Origin: an uncultured Pirellulaceae bacterium
GTDB taxonomy: Bacteria > Planctomycetota > Planctomycetia > Pirellulales > Pirellulaceae
Direction: 5' to 3'
Assembly: GCA_938084685.1 (NCBI GenBank)
Contig: CALKGE010000001.1
Span: 930,001-994,000, forward strand
DNA: 64,000 nucleotides
In this document: positions 9,417 through 18,946 of the stretch, piece by piece
How positions within the stretch are numbered: position 1 is the stretch's first letter
How the letters are laid out: each line of letters begins with the position of its first letter
Notes under the pieces: model-generated
What the model was told of the DNA's origin: nothing
The model's input: only the letters and a program-made list of their open reading frames with translations
The model's database searches: none
Translations under genes and position numbers: made by a program

Positions 9417-9562
9417 AGGATGTCTGTCGAACTAAGGCTGTTTGTAGCGTTTTTCATACATTGAGGAATTTCATTGTATTAGTTTGATGATTGGTGGCAA
9501 AACTGAAGAGTCGATAAAATGAAGACCACGTTCGATGCATCATCTAAATGCAGAGGGATCCA

Positions 9563-12500
9563 ATGATGACGACTGTTTCGTCCTATGCCCCAGCGGCCTT
9601 TTTGCACGGGATCGATAACGCAGAGTGCTGCTTTGTCTTTTTCACACTCGTCGTTATTGTCACTGCTGTCCTGATAGAACGTGTTTGGAAGCGAAAAAAG
9701 AACAAATGTCCAGCATGTCATAAACCGCATCAACAGGGTGCGATCTTTTGTTCACATTGTGGCACCACAATAGAAGGCCGGAAAACTCCACGTTCGTTCT
9801 ATCCTCATCTTTCCAGGCGAATTCAGAACTGGTTGAAGTGGGGATGGATCGATTCTTCGTTCAAACAGCGGCTTGAGCAGTTACACGAAGCCGATGAACA
9901 GGTTTTTCAAGGCCAGCATCCCAGTACGCTTCAACATATGGTGTTGCAGTCCGGCGAATCTGACGCGCCAATTATAGACTTCAGCGAATACGAGGTTGCC
10001 GCTGATGAGGAGGTGCTGGACAGTTCCGAGGGGATTGTTCCTGAGCAGCAGAAGACCGCAGATATTTCTCAGCTGTCAACGCCATGGCCGTCAGGTAGTG
10101 CATTAGAAAAACAGTCAGCTCTCGAGCGGGTCGTTGCTGCAGAGTCAAAACCTGTGCTGGCCACTCCTGTCCAGCCACCTCGTAAGCTTTCGGATATTCT
10201 GCGTACCTTCATGGACGCCAACAATATCAAGCTGGGTGAATTTGTTGCCGGGTTGTTAATCGTCGTTGGTTCGATAGGCCTGGTAACGGCGCTCAGTGCG
10301 ACGTTCCGAGATATTCCCTATTTGCCGTCAGTGGTCTTCTTGACCGTCGTTGCACTGTTTCATCTGGCAGGTATTTATTCTTTCCGGAAATGGAATCTCA
10401 CTTCGTCGAGTCGGGTTGTGCTGCTGATCGGCAATTTGTTGATCCCGTTGAATGTGCTGATGACAACGATGGGAGATACGTCGCTTCAGGAAAACAAGAT
10501 CTACTTTGTGCTTGCCATCCTGGTTGCTGCTGTGAGTTTTGGGGCAATGAGTTTTTATAGTGCTCGGATACTCTCACCCAAACGGCCCTGGCCACTGATC
10601 ATTGGTTTAATGGGGCCCTGTTTCTGTCAGTTGGTGATCAAACTGACCATGACTCAGGAAGGGTTCGCTCCCACCGTGTTAAGTACCAATGCGCTGATAC
10701 TATTACCGATCGCTATTATCAGCTTTGGTATTTTGAGCGAGCATCGTTATTTCCGTAAACAGAGTGAAGTGACAACGGATGATGCCTTTTCGCTACTTCG
10801 AGTACTGGGCCTGTCTCTTTTTTCGTTGGGGTCCGCTGTTGCCCTGCTGTTTCATCGCATTGATTCCAAAGAGCTGGCGATCGAGTTGTCGCAGCAACTT
10901 TCCAATCCATTGATGATCCTGTGTTTCATTGTCGTGTCGTCGGGCATGTTGATTTATCGTCGGGTTTCGCCTGCCGACAATTTGAAATTACAAATGGGCG
11001 GAATGTGGATGGTCGTGACGGGGACGATGGGAGTTGTCATCAGTCTTTCGCTGGCCGTTCCTCATTTAGATAGTATGATCGTGGCCAGTTTCACAGGCAC
11101 CGTGCTAGCATTGATTTTCGGTTATGTGACGCGGATCTCCTTTCTTACTGCTGCCGGCACGCTTTGCCTGGGCGTCGGAGTATGGACGGTATATCTCAAA
11201 ACACAGTTTGACTTGCCGGATGGAATGCTATCATTTGTGCAACTACGGGACTCGCTTGGGGATGGCGTGTCATCTGTTTTGTTTACCGTAGTAGCCGTGG
11301 TGGCAGGAATTCTTCATTATCTGTTTGCTACGATTGAGAATCGGGATCGTCCTGAATTCAGCAAGGCAGGGTATCTGGGCGTTTTGCTGCTGGCTGCCGT
11401 CGGTTTTCTTTGTGCTCTGGCAGCACACCTGCCCGGGGTCGATAGCCCGCATTCTGATCTGACTCTCGGCGTGTTTACTGTTTATGCCGTGGGGGCACTC
11501 GTCGCTTCCCTGATGGTGCCTCATAAAGCCGTCCACATCGCTGCGACGATACTCACGGCGATCGCTTCCTTCCAGTTTGCTCATACACAATTTATCGAAG
11601 ACTGGGATTGGTTGCCGGCGGTCACTACGTTGGGGCGTATGACAGTCATGTTTTGGACGTTGATGATCGTTTATTCCGTGATGCTGGTTGTTCACCAGGG
11701 TTCCGGTTTGCGACGAGTGAGTTCACCGTCGAGGTGGAAATTTGCGAGCACACCATTTGGTCGGGAGTGGACCGTTGGCGTGTCGACAACCGTTTACCTG
11801 GTTTGTGCCCTTCTTCAATTCTTCTATATCTATCTGGGGCTGGAGCATTACTCAGTCGCCGTTGGGCATAGTGTGCTACTTGTCATTGTCTCCTTGCTCA
11901 TCGCAGTTTCTTATCGAACTGACTGGACCTGGATGCTGGTGCAGGTTCAAGGCATTGTTGCGACCTGTGCAGTGGTCACGCTTGTACAGTCTCGTTCAGC
12001 GGAGCTATTCGAGTTCTGGGGCTGGGAACATTTGCGAATCCAGGTGCTCGTTCTGGCAGTGGGGATGATTGCCTGGACTGTTATTCGTAAAGCGTGCCAG
12101 CAGTCATCCAGGGCAAAAGAAATTGTCGTGACCGACCTGATGTACGTCGACTTCTTTTTGCATGCCCTGGCAACCGTAGCGGTCTACGTGATCTGGGTTT
12201 TTTCTGTGGTGGAACCTCTGCATTCGGTGTATCCCGATTCGAAGTTTCTTCACAGTATTATCTCTTTCTACGGAGGCCTGCAGACCGATCAAGCCATCAT
12301 TACGATGACGGATTGGAGCCTGTGGGTAATTAATCTCATGGCCTGGATCCTGGTGGTCACGGATCGGCATCGGCGTATTTCCAGTTTCTGTGGATTACTC
12401 ACGTTGAGCGCTCTGCCTATCTTGGCCAGTACCAGCCTGACGAGCGGCTCTGGTGAAGTGGATGTGAATCTGATTCACTATCTCAAGTGGGGCTATGGGG

Positions 12501-15500
12501 TCTTCGGACTTGTGGCGACGTCATTGATTTGCTCAGACCGTTATTGGTGGCGAGCATTGCAGGTTAAATTTCCGCGATGGATGGCGAATCAGGATCAGAA
12601 GTCAGAAGGTGAAAACGCAGAACATACCTGGATGGCATTACGTATCGTCTCCTTTATAGCGGCGTCGTTGCCGGTGATTGTGCTTACCGCCGCTCATTTC
12701 GTTTACACCTCATCCGTGTCAGGTATTGGTACTGACTTTAACGAGCTGGTATTGCTGCAACCTGCTGAGGCAAGCTTAACTGCGGCCAAGTGGAATTTTG
12801 CAGGTCCCTTTTTCCTGCTTGTTGTAGCTGCCTGGATTTGTGCTCTCCGGTCATTCAGACCGCTCTATCTGATCATCGCTTTACCCATGTGGTTGCTGGG
12901 ATGGATGTTTTTCGACCTGATCAATGTTTGGGCGGATGGTATCGATCTAACAGTGGCAGCCGGATTCGGTACGTTGAAATGGGCTCTGCTTGGACTGGGT
13001 CTCTATGGTTTAGTCTGGGCTTGTGCTGGAGTTAAAACGGCGGGCCATCAACTTCACAAACTGTTCCAGAGAACGTCCGCAGCAAACCTGTTTTATGAAC
13101 TGGTATCGAGTCTGGCAGTGCTATTCATGCTAACGGCGATGTTCGATGCATTTATTGTGATCGACGCCGTAGATGACATTTTCGAGTGGCAGGACGGTTG
13201 GCGGAATGCTTTTGCAGATTGGTCGGCATTACTGGTGGCATTCATTCTTCCATTGATTTGCTGGATGTTCGATCGTCAATGGAACAGAAATAGAACACCT
13301 TCTCTTTGCGTTATTGCACTTTTCACTCTGAACGCAATTGTGGCACATCTTTTGGTACTCGAAGTTCCCAAAATGGCAGTGCTCTTCAATCAAACGATCG
13401 GGTGGTTGATAGGGATGACTGCGATTGTCCTGGGATTTGGTTACTTGGCACGAGTCAAGGCAGGGGGAGACGAGCCGACAGGTGCGCGTTGGAGTGTTAT
13501 CCGCTTGAATCATGGCAATTGGCTGGCATGGCTTATCGGTCTGTCTGCCTTGAGTTATGTTTCGATTGCGCTGTTCTGGAGTTCAACCACGAGCCAGGAG
13601 GCGATCTATTCGGATCAGTTACTGCTGGCATTGATGGGATGGGTTGTTCTGTGCGGTATGGTTTTCAGCCAATGGACACAAGATACGGTTTCCAATATTG
13701 CCAGTCTTCTATTTTTTGTCCCGTTCCTGATACTGATGGCCTTCAAAATCAGTGGCCCGCTACTGGTCGACGAGATGTTCCTGGACAGAGGGCTGATAAG
13801 TAACCTTGGTCTCCTGCTGGATGAGAATATACTTTCGGTCACCAGATTTGTCCTCGCCGGTTTAGGGCTCTACGGACTGCTGAGTTACGTGATTCAGCGG
13901 GGCTGCGAGACCTGGATGAGGTTGCCAGCCCATCCAGATCAGACTTCACTGGTCTTCCGGCGTAGTTTCATTACTGTAAGCATCACTGCATTTGTCATAC
14001 ATAGCTTGGCTGCATTTGGTTGGACTCCCCATAGTACCGATCTGGTATGGATTTTTTATCCGGTCGATCTGGCCGTTATTCTCATTTTGCTGCTGGCTAT
14101 TTTCCCTGGAGGTCGGGGAGGGCAGTACCGATCGCTTCCCCAATTGCTTTATCTCTTTGGTTTTGGCCTGGGGGCCTCCTGCCTGGTCTATTGGGGTAAT
14201 TCATCAGAATCGTTTCACCTTCAGGCGTACCACTTCTATGGCGCGATAACGTTAGCCGTTTATCTGGCGATGTTTGGGCTGGCCTACCGTTACCAACCTG
14301 AATTGGTGGCAGCGCTGAAATCGGTGGGGATGCCTGACGTTGCTGAAAATCTGAATGCCAGTCGCAGCGTGATTACCCGAGGGCAGTTCTGGTTGGGGCT
14401 GGGCGTCGTAGTGATGGCGATGCTGAGTACGTTCTATCTTGTGCAGGAGGACGACGCAGTAAGTGGACTACGCTACTGGGCTGCTTTGATGCCGCTGCTG
14501 GTGATTTGCGGCTGGCAGATTTTCGATGGCTCTTCGTTAGAGAGCTTCCTCAGGAGTGCAAGTCTGAACCTGTTACTGATAACAATGACAATTCTACTGT
14601 GGGCGGGATTGAGTGAGGATTTGTTCCGCGAGGAAGTCTGGTTTCACCGGATTACCCGATTGTTTATTGCCTGTTCACTATTGGCTTTGGTAGTTTTCAT
14701 CGCACGGAAAAAAGTGGATTTCAGAGGCTGGAACACTTCGGTTCAGAATTGGTTGACGCAGCATTGCGGTATGACAGTGGTTGTCCTGCTTGTTTTATTC
14801 CTGATTGAACTGACGCTTATTCAGCCACACCACATCATGAGTACGTGGGAACTGGTGGGTACGTCCGCAGGTGTGATGGCCATGATGGCGATGTTATTGA
14901 TGGTGGCATTGAATCCTGAATTTAGCCCGTTACAGCCCATGACAGTCGCGATGCAGAAAGGGGCGGTTTACGCCGCAGAATTGATGCTCTTTGCGCTGTT
15001 CGGTCAGATCTATTTAGGCAATCCGGAGCTCTTTGGATTACTGAAGGACCAGTGGCCATTTGTGATTATGGCTATTTCTTTTGTGGGCGTGTTTGTTTCA
15101 GAGTTCTTCCATCGTCGTGAGCAACACGTATTAGCGGAACCGCTTCACAATTCTGCTTTCCTGTTACCTGCGATTCCGCTACTCACCTTATGGATTTTTC
15201 CACTGGAAGGTGGTGATCTGTATGATGATTACAGCTTATTGTTTGTGGGAGCAGCGATTATCAATCTGGTGATCGCCAGTATTCGACGTTCATTCCTGCA
15301 TTCAACTATTGCAGCGATATCTGGGAATGCAGGCCTCTGGTTGTTCTTTACATCCCATGAATCATTTTCATTTGCTGATGATCCACAGTTTTGGGTTATC
15401 CCACCGGCGATTTCCATGCTGGTGGTGGCCCAGATCTTCAAAGCCCAGTTGTCCAGAAAACAATTATCAACGATTCGTTATATGTCACTGACAATGATCT

Positions 15501-15832
15501 ACCTGACGTCCAGTTTTGAAATGATTGCAGCCTGGGCTGCCGATGATCACTTGTGGGAAATGGTGGTGTTGGGCATCTTTGCATTGCTAGGGATTACTTG
15601 CGGCGTCTTTTGGAAGATTCCTCAATTTGTCTACCTGGGACTGACCTTTTTGGTAGTGACATTGGTTTCCATGGTGATATCGGTGATCTATGTTGGTGGC
15701 GAACTGAATAAGATCGCAATGTTTGCGGCCGTCATCCTGCTGGGGATCCTGATTCTGGTAGGGATCATGGCTCGGGATAAGTTTGAATACAAAATCAAGG
15801 AACTGATCGAAAGAGTTGAATCCTGGGATTAG
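9563..15832 (+). CDS. Giant polytopic membrane protein with zinc ribbon
   Basis: An ATG at 9548 is in frame, but AGAGGGA lies correctly spaced before the ATG pair at 9563/9566, so 9563 is preferred, giving 2089 residues. One N-terminal membrane helix (FVFFTLVVIVTAVLIERVW) is followed by basic residues and a zinc ribbon (CPACHKPHQQGAIFCSHCG, about 50-68). A soluble acidic linker runs to about 210, and then hydrophobic helices continue almost without a break to the C-terminus, probably 45 or more. The first helical block (LGEFVAGLLIVVGSIGLVTA... LIGNLLIPLN) recalls DUF2157/DUF2339 and SCO7613-type membrane proteins of unknown function. No catalytic motif was found. The gene stands alone between a minus-strand SDR and the aldolase gene. 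Function unknown. Confidence 0.85.
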   Translation: MMTTVSSYAPAAFLHGIDNAECCFVFFTLVVIVTAVLIERVWKRKKNKCPACHKPHQQGAIFCSHCGTTIEGRKTPRSFYPHLSRRIQNWLKWGWIDSSFKQRLEQLHEADEQVFQGQHPSTLQHMVLQSGESDAPIIDFSEYEVAADEEVLDSSEGIVPEQQKTADISQLSTPWPSGSALEKQSALERVVAAESKPVLATPVQPPRKLSDILRTFMDANNIKLGEFVAGLLIVVGSIGLVTALSATFRDIPYLPSVVFLTVVALFHLAGIYSFRKWNLTSSSRVVLLIGNLLIPLNVLMTTMGDTSLQENKIYFVLAILVAAVSFGAMSFYSARILSPKRPWPLIIGLMGPCFCQLVIKLTMTQEGFAPTVLSTNALILLPIAIISFGILSEHRYFRKQSEVTTDDAFSLLRVLGLSLFSLGSAVALLFHRIDSKELAIELSQQLSNPLMILCFIVVSSGMLIYRRVSPADNLKLQMGGMWMVVTGTMGVVISLSLAVPHLDSMIVASFTGTVLALIFGYVTRISFLTAAGTLCLGVGVWTVYLKTQFDLPDGMLSFVQLRDSLGDGVSSVLFTVVAVVAGILHYLFATIENRDRPEFSKAGYLGVLLLAAVGFLCALAAHLPGVDSPHSDLTLGVFTVYAVGALVASLMVPHKAVHIAATILTAIASFQFAHTQFIEDWDWLPAVTTLGRMTVMFWTLMIVYSVMLVVHQGSGLRRVSSPSRWKFASTPFGREWTVGVSTTVYLVCALLQFFYIYLGLEHYSVAVGHSVLLVIVSLLIAVSYRTDWTWMLVQVQGIVATCAVVTLVQSRSAELFEFWGWEHLRIQVLVLAVGMIAWTVIRKACQQSSRAKEIVVTDLMYVDFFLHALATVAVYVIWVFSVVEPLHSVYPDSKFLHSIISFYGGLQTDQAIITMTDWSLWVINLMAWILVVTDRHRRISSFCGLLTLSALPILASTSLTSGSGEVDVNLIHYLKWGYGVFGLVATSLICSDRYWWRALQVKFPRWMANQDQKSEGENAEHTWMALRIVSFIAASLPVIVLTAAHFVYTSSVSGIGTDFNELVLLQPAEASLTAAKWNFAGPFFLLVVAAWICALRSFRPLYLIIALPMWLLGWMFFDLINVWADGIDLTVAAGFGTLKWALLGLGLYGLVWACAGVKTAGHQLHKLFQRTSAANLFYELVSSLAVLFMLTAMFDAFIVIDAVDDIFEWQDGWRNAFADWSALLVAFILPLICWMFDRQWNRNRTPSLCVIALFTLNAIVAHLLVLEVPKMAVLFNQTIGWLIGMTAIVLGFGYLARVKAGGDEPTGARWSVIRLNHGNWLAWLIGLSALSYVSIALFWSSTTSQEAIYSDQLLLALMGWVVLCGMVFSQWTQDTVSNIASLLFFVPFLILMAFKISGPLLVDEMFLDRGLISNLGLLLDENILSVTRFVLAGLGLYGLLSYVIQRGCETWMRLPAHPDQTSLVFRRSFITVSITAFVIHSLAAFGWTPHSTDLVWIFYPVDLAVILILLLAIFPGGRGGQYRSLPQLLYLFGFGLGASCLVYWGNSSESFHLQAYHFYGAITLAVYLAMFGLAYRYQPELVAALKSVGMPDVAENLNASRSVITRGQFWLGLGVVVMAMLSTFYLVQEDDAVSGLRYWAALMPLLVICGWQIFDGSSLESFLRSASLNLLLITMTILLWAGLSEDLFREEVWFHRITRLFIACSLLALVVFIARKKVDFRGWNTSVQNWLTQHCGMTVVVLLVLFLIELTLIQPHHIMSTWELVGTSAGVMAMMAMLLMVALNPEFSPLQPMTVAMQKGAVYAAELMLFALFGQIYLGNPELFGLLKDQWPFVIMAISFVGVFVSEFFHRREQHVLAEPLHNSAFLLPAIPLLTLWIFPLEGGDLYDDYSLLFVGAAIINLVIASIRRSFLHSTIAAISGNAGLWLFFTSHESFSFADDPQFWVIPPAISMLVVAQIFKAQLSRKQLSTIRYMSLTMIYLTSSFEMIAAWAADDHLWEMVVLGIFALLGITCGVFWKIPQFVYLGLTFLVVTLVSMVISVIYVGGELNKIAMFAAVILLGILILVGIMARDKFEYKIKELIERVESWD

Positions 15833-15959
15833 TGCCGGCCATGTACTCGCCTCAAGCTCTGTTACGATTTGCTATTTTTTGACCACTATCACCGTCATAG
15901 TGCCTGTACCATAATGGACTTTTCTTTGTTTGATGGTATTAAAGAACGGAAATAATGTG

Positions 15960-16862
15960 ATGGCACTAGGTGGTCTTATTCCCGCAGTTCATTCTCCTTT
16001 GGATCAGAATGGTGAGTTAAACCTGGCCGTGGTAGAGCGACAGGCGGAGCGCTGCATCAATACAGGATGCAGTGGCGTCTACGTTGCCGGAACAACTGGT
16101 GAATGTCATAGCCTGACGCCGGATGAGCGTTTGTCTTTGTTCAAACGCTGGGGGGAAGTGGTCCAGGGAACAGAGCTCTCATTGATTTGTCATGTTGGTG
16201 ATAATTCGCTGCCTGTTGCGAAATCATTGGCAGCGGCCAGCCAGGCTGCCGGAGCAGATGCCATTGCTTCCATGGCTCCCTGTTTCTTCAGGCCGGATAG
16301 CGTTGATGTTTTACTACCCTACTTGAAAGAGATTTCATCCGCGGCACCGGAAACGCCATTTTACTTTTATGACATCCCAGTGATGACTCATGTTGAAGTT
16401 TCCATGATCGAGCTGCTGGAACGAGCAAAGACGGAATTCCCCAATCTGGCTGGGCTGAAATTTACCAACGGTAATCTCATGGACTTGCAAACACTGCTGC
16501 GCATTGATCCTGAGCGATACAACATTTTATTTGGCTTTGACGAGATGCTTTCCGCAGCCTGGTTGTATGGAGTGCGAGGGGCTGTTGGATCGACTTATAA
16601 CCACTTTGCGAAACTGTACCTCGCGATTGGCGCGGCCGTAGAGGCGGGTGATGACGATACTGTTCAGCGGTTACAGAACTTGAGTGTCAATATTATTCGC
16701 GCATTCCAAAAGCCTGGATTTGCAGCGGCTTCGAAAGAAGCGATGGCCTTTTTTGACGTGGATTGTGGAACCGTTCGATCCCCGCTGCAGCCACTGACCG
16801 ATGACCAGCGGAGCGATTTACGACAATCACTCGAATCACTCGGGGCCATGGACTGGGCATGA
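15960..16862 (+). CDS. DHDPS/N-acetylneuraminate lyase-family aldolase
   Basis: The 300-residue product is a Schiff-base TIM-barrel lyase. GTTGE at about 45-49 binds the carboxylate of the pyruvate substrate. Tyr137 (FYFYDIP) and Lys167 (GLKFTNGN) are the expected catalytic Tyr and Schiff-base Lys. The YDIP and KFT forms are closer to N-acetylneuraminate lyase than to dihydrodipicolinate synthase, and the context (sugar-acid-like genes, no lysine biosynthesis) agrees. TTG (15930), ATG (15933) and GTG (15957) starts are also in frame. The ATG at 15960 is chosen because ACGGA lies about ten bases before it and the family normally begins just before GLIPA. The LarA-like gene follows 48 bases later. 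The real substrate could be sialic acid or another 2-keto-3-deoxy acid. Confidence 0.8.
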   Translation: MALGGLIPAVHSPLDQNGELNLAVVERQAERCINTGCSGVYVAGTTGECHSLTPDERLSLFKRWGEVVQGTELSLICHVGDNSLPVAKSLAAASQAAGADAIASMAPCFFRPDSVDVLLPYLKEISSAAPETPFYFYDIPVMTHVEVSMIELLERAKTEFPNLAGLKFTNGNLMDLQTLLRIDPERYNILFGFDEMLSAAWLYGVRGAVGSTYNHFAKLYLAIGAAVEAGDDDTVQRLQNLSVNIIRAFQKPGFAAASKEAMAFFDVDCGTVRSPLQPLTDDQRSDLRQSLESLGAMDWA

Positions 16863-16910
16863 ATTTTCACTCTGCAGCTGGCAAAATTCCACAGACGTTA
16901 GGGAAAGATC

Positions 16911-18182
16911 ATGACACTATATTACGCCGCCGGATCGGCAACGATGGAAATCAGCGATCAGGAAATGCGTCAAGCGTTGCACGGCGTGTTGGAGCAGTTG
17001 GGGGAGCGTACCAGGGTCTTAACTCTGCCCCCCGACTTTACGCGATACAATAGCCGAGCCGGACAACTGACTTGTATGGCATACGAGTACTATGGCTCGG
17101 CCATGACAGATATCATGCCTGCCCTGGGGACCCATGTTCCGATGCCTGCATGGCAATTGGATAAGATGTTCCCCGGTATTCCCCACGACCTCATTCGCCC
17201 GCACCGTTGGCGCGAGGATGTCGTGACGATCGGTGAGGTTCCGCTTGAATTTGTGTCAGACGTGACGGAAGGAATCTGGCAACAGCCATGGCCAGCTCAA
17301 TTGAACAAGCTGGTTTGGGAAGGTGGCCATGATCTGATTCTATCGATCGGCCAGGTCGTACCTCATGAAGTCATCGGTATGGCCAATTACAACAAGAATG
17401 TTTTTGTGGGTACTGGCGGAGCAGAAGGGATTAACGAAAGTCACTTCATCGGTGCAGCTTACGGAATGGAACGCATGATGGGGCGAGCCAACACCCCTCT
17501 GCGTAAGATCCTGAACTATGCACAGGACCAGTTTTGCCAGACGCTACCACTGCTGTATGTTCTGACTGTGGTCGGAGCTCGTGATGATGGAAGCCTGGTG
17601 ACGCGAGGACTGTTTATCGGCGACCATCACGATTGTTTTGAAAAGGCGTGTGAACTGTCTGTTCAAGTTAATTTCACGCAACTGGACGAACCTCTGGAAA
17701 AGGTTGTGGTCTACCTGGATCCTGAAGAGTTCCACAGTACCTGGCTCGGTAACAAATCGATTTACCGAACACGAATGGCGATTGCCGATGGGGGCGAGTT
17801 GATCGTGCTGGCGCCGAAGGTCGGGATTTTTGGCGAAGATCCCCAGATCGATACATTGATTCGAAAGTATGGTTATCGTACGACTCCAGAAATCATGACG
17901 TTTATGAAAGAAAACGAGGACCTCCGCGCGAATTTGTCGGCGGCGGCCCACCTGATCCATGGATCATCCGAAGGTCGTTTCAAAGTGACCTACTGTCCCG
18001 GGGAACTGACACAGGACGAGATTGAATCGGTAGGGTATGAGTTTGGTGATCTGCCGACGATGCTGGCGAGGTATCCTGCTGAAGAATTAAAAGATGGTTG
18101 GAACGGAACCGCCGATGGCGAAAAGTTCTACTTCATAGGTAATCCGGCCTTGGGCTTATGGGCCTGCAAGGGCCGGCTTTAA
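16911..18182 (+). CDS. LarA-like (DUF2088) racemase/epimerase
   Basis: The 423-residue protein resembles the lactate racemase LarA family. N-terminal hallmarks are LPPDFTRYNS (37-48), parallel to the DHTRP loop of LarA, and MPALGTHVPM (69-78), parallel to its AxGTHR helix. The middle part, HEVIGMANYNKNVFVGTGGAEGINESHFIG, supplies the Lys and His positions that hold the nickel-pincer nucleotide in LarA. Family members act on 2-hydroxy acids such as lactate, mannonate or related sugar acids. Which one applies here is not visible, but the neighbouring aldolase and PdxA-type dehydrogenase suggest a sugar-acid epimerase. GGGAAAG upstream of the ATG is a ribosome-binding site. No larB, larC or larE cofactor genes are in the window. 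Confidence 0.72.
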   Translation: MTLYYAAGSATMEISDQEMRQALHGVLEQLGERTRVLTLPPDFTRYNSRAGQLTCMAYEYYGSAMTDIMPALGTHVPMPAWQLDKMFPGIPHDLIRPHRWREDVVTIGEVPLEFVSDVTEGIWQQPWPAQLNKLVWEGGHDLILSIGQVVPHEVIGMANYNKNVFVGTGGAEGINESHFIGAAYGMERMMGRANTPLRKILNYAQDQFCQTLPLLYVLTVVGARDDGSLVTRGLFIGDHHDCFEKACELSVQVNFTQLDEPLEKVVVYLDPEEFHSTWLGNKSIYRTRMAIADGGELIVLAPKVGIFGEDPQIDTLIRKYGYRTTPEIMTFMKENEDLRANLSAAAHLIHGSSEGRFKVTYCPGELTQDEIESVGYEFGDLPTMLARYPAEELKDGWNGTADGEKFYFIGNPALGLWACKGRL

Positions 18183-18251
18183 TCCCGGAGTGACAGTGTT
18201 ATACTGAACGTTCGAATACAACTTGGAACGATTCTTGCAGGACTTCGAATA

Positions 18252-18932
18252 ATGACTCGCCTCATCCCCTTACTCGTAATTGCTCTGTCTTGTTCCGTGG
18301 CCTCTGGCCAGCAGAAGTCAGTTGTTCTTTCATCGTCACTCGACCATTGGGTGACCGCTTCAGGCGAGCCTGTCACGCAAGGATGGAAAGTTGAAGAGAA
18401 CAATACGTTGCTCTGTGAAGGAAAAGGCTCTGGCGTGCTGCTCTCCAAACAGCCGTATCGAGATTTTTCATTGACCTGGGAATGGAAGCTGACAGATAAG
18501 GGAAACAGTGGAATCAAGTATCGCGTGCGACAATATGATAATTCCTGGTTGGGTTGTGAGTACCAGATGCTGGATGATGAAAATTACGGAGTTGATTCGT
18601 TTGCATTGAATGCAACGGCATCTCTCTATGCGATTTGGGAGCCATCTGGGAATAAGAAACTGAACCCGGGTGGGGAATGGAACCAAGGCCAGATCATTGT
18701 CAAAGGAAATCGTGTTCGACACTATCTCAATGGCGAATTAATGGTAGACGGTCGTATTGGTTCCAGAGACTGGCATCAGCGAGTGGCCGCCAGCAAATTC
18801 AAGAACCGGGAAAATTTCAGCTTGAACCGGGACGGCCTGATCATGCTGACTGAACATGGGGATCCGACCTGGTTTCGAAATGTCGTCATCACGGAATTGG
18901 GACTGCTCTCTCCGGCACGAGCAAGACGCTAG
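18252..18932 (+). CDS. Secreted DUF1080 (3-keto-disaccharide hydrolase-like) protein
   Basis: The 226-residue product starts with a signal peptide (MTRLIPLLVIALSCSVASG) and is otherwise one DUF1080 jelly-roll. Family marks are the early DHWVTASGEPVTQGWKVEENN strand pair, FSLTWEWKLTDKGNSGIKYR, GCEYQMLDDE (about 97-106), GEWNQGQIIVKGNRVRHYLNGE and the closing SLNRDGLIMLTEHGDPTWFRNV. Members of this family include 3-keto-disaccharide hydrolases and carbohydrate-binding proteins, and planctomycetes carry many copies. Its place between the LarA-like and PdxA-like genes, with short gaps on both sides, suggests one operon that handles an imported sugar or glycoside. AGGA precedes the start. Confidence 0.85.
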   Translation: MTRLIPLLVIALSCSVASGQQKSVVLSSSLDHWVTASGEPVTQGWKVEENNTLLCEGKGSGVLLSKQPYRDFSLTWEWKLTDKGNSGIKYRVRQYDNSWLGCEYQMLDDENYGVDSFALNATASLYAIWEPSGNKKLNPGGEWNQGQIIVKGNRVRHYLNGELMVDGRIGSRDWHQRVAASKFKNRENFSLNRDGLIMLTEHGDPTWFRNVVITELGLLSPARARR

Positions 18933-18946
18933 ATGTGTGAGACACC

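Noticed and set aside
13306..13803. 165-codon frame inside the giant membrane protein
   Set aside because: Out-of-frame shadow of the long gene; Gly/Cys-rich translation with no motif.
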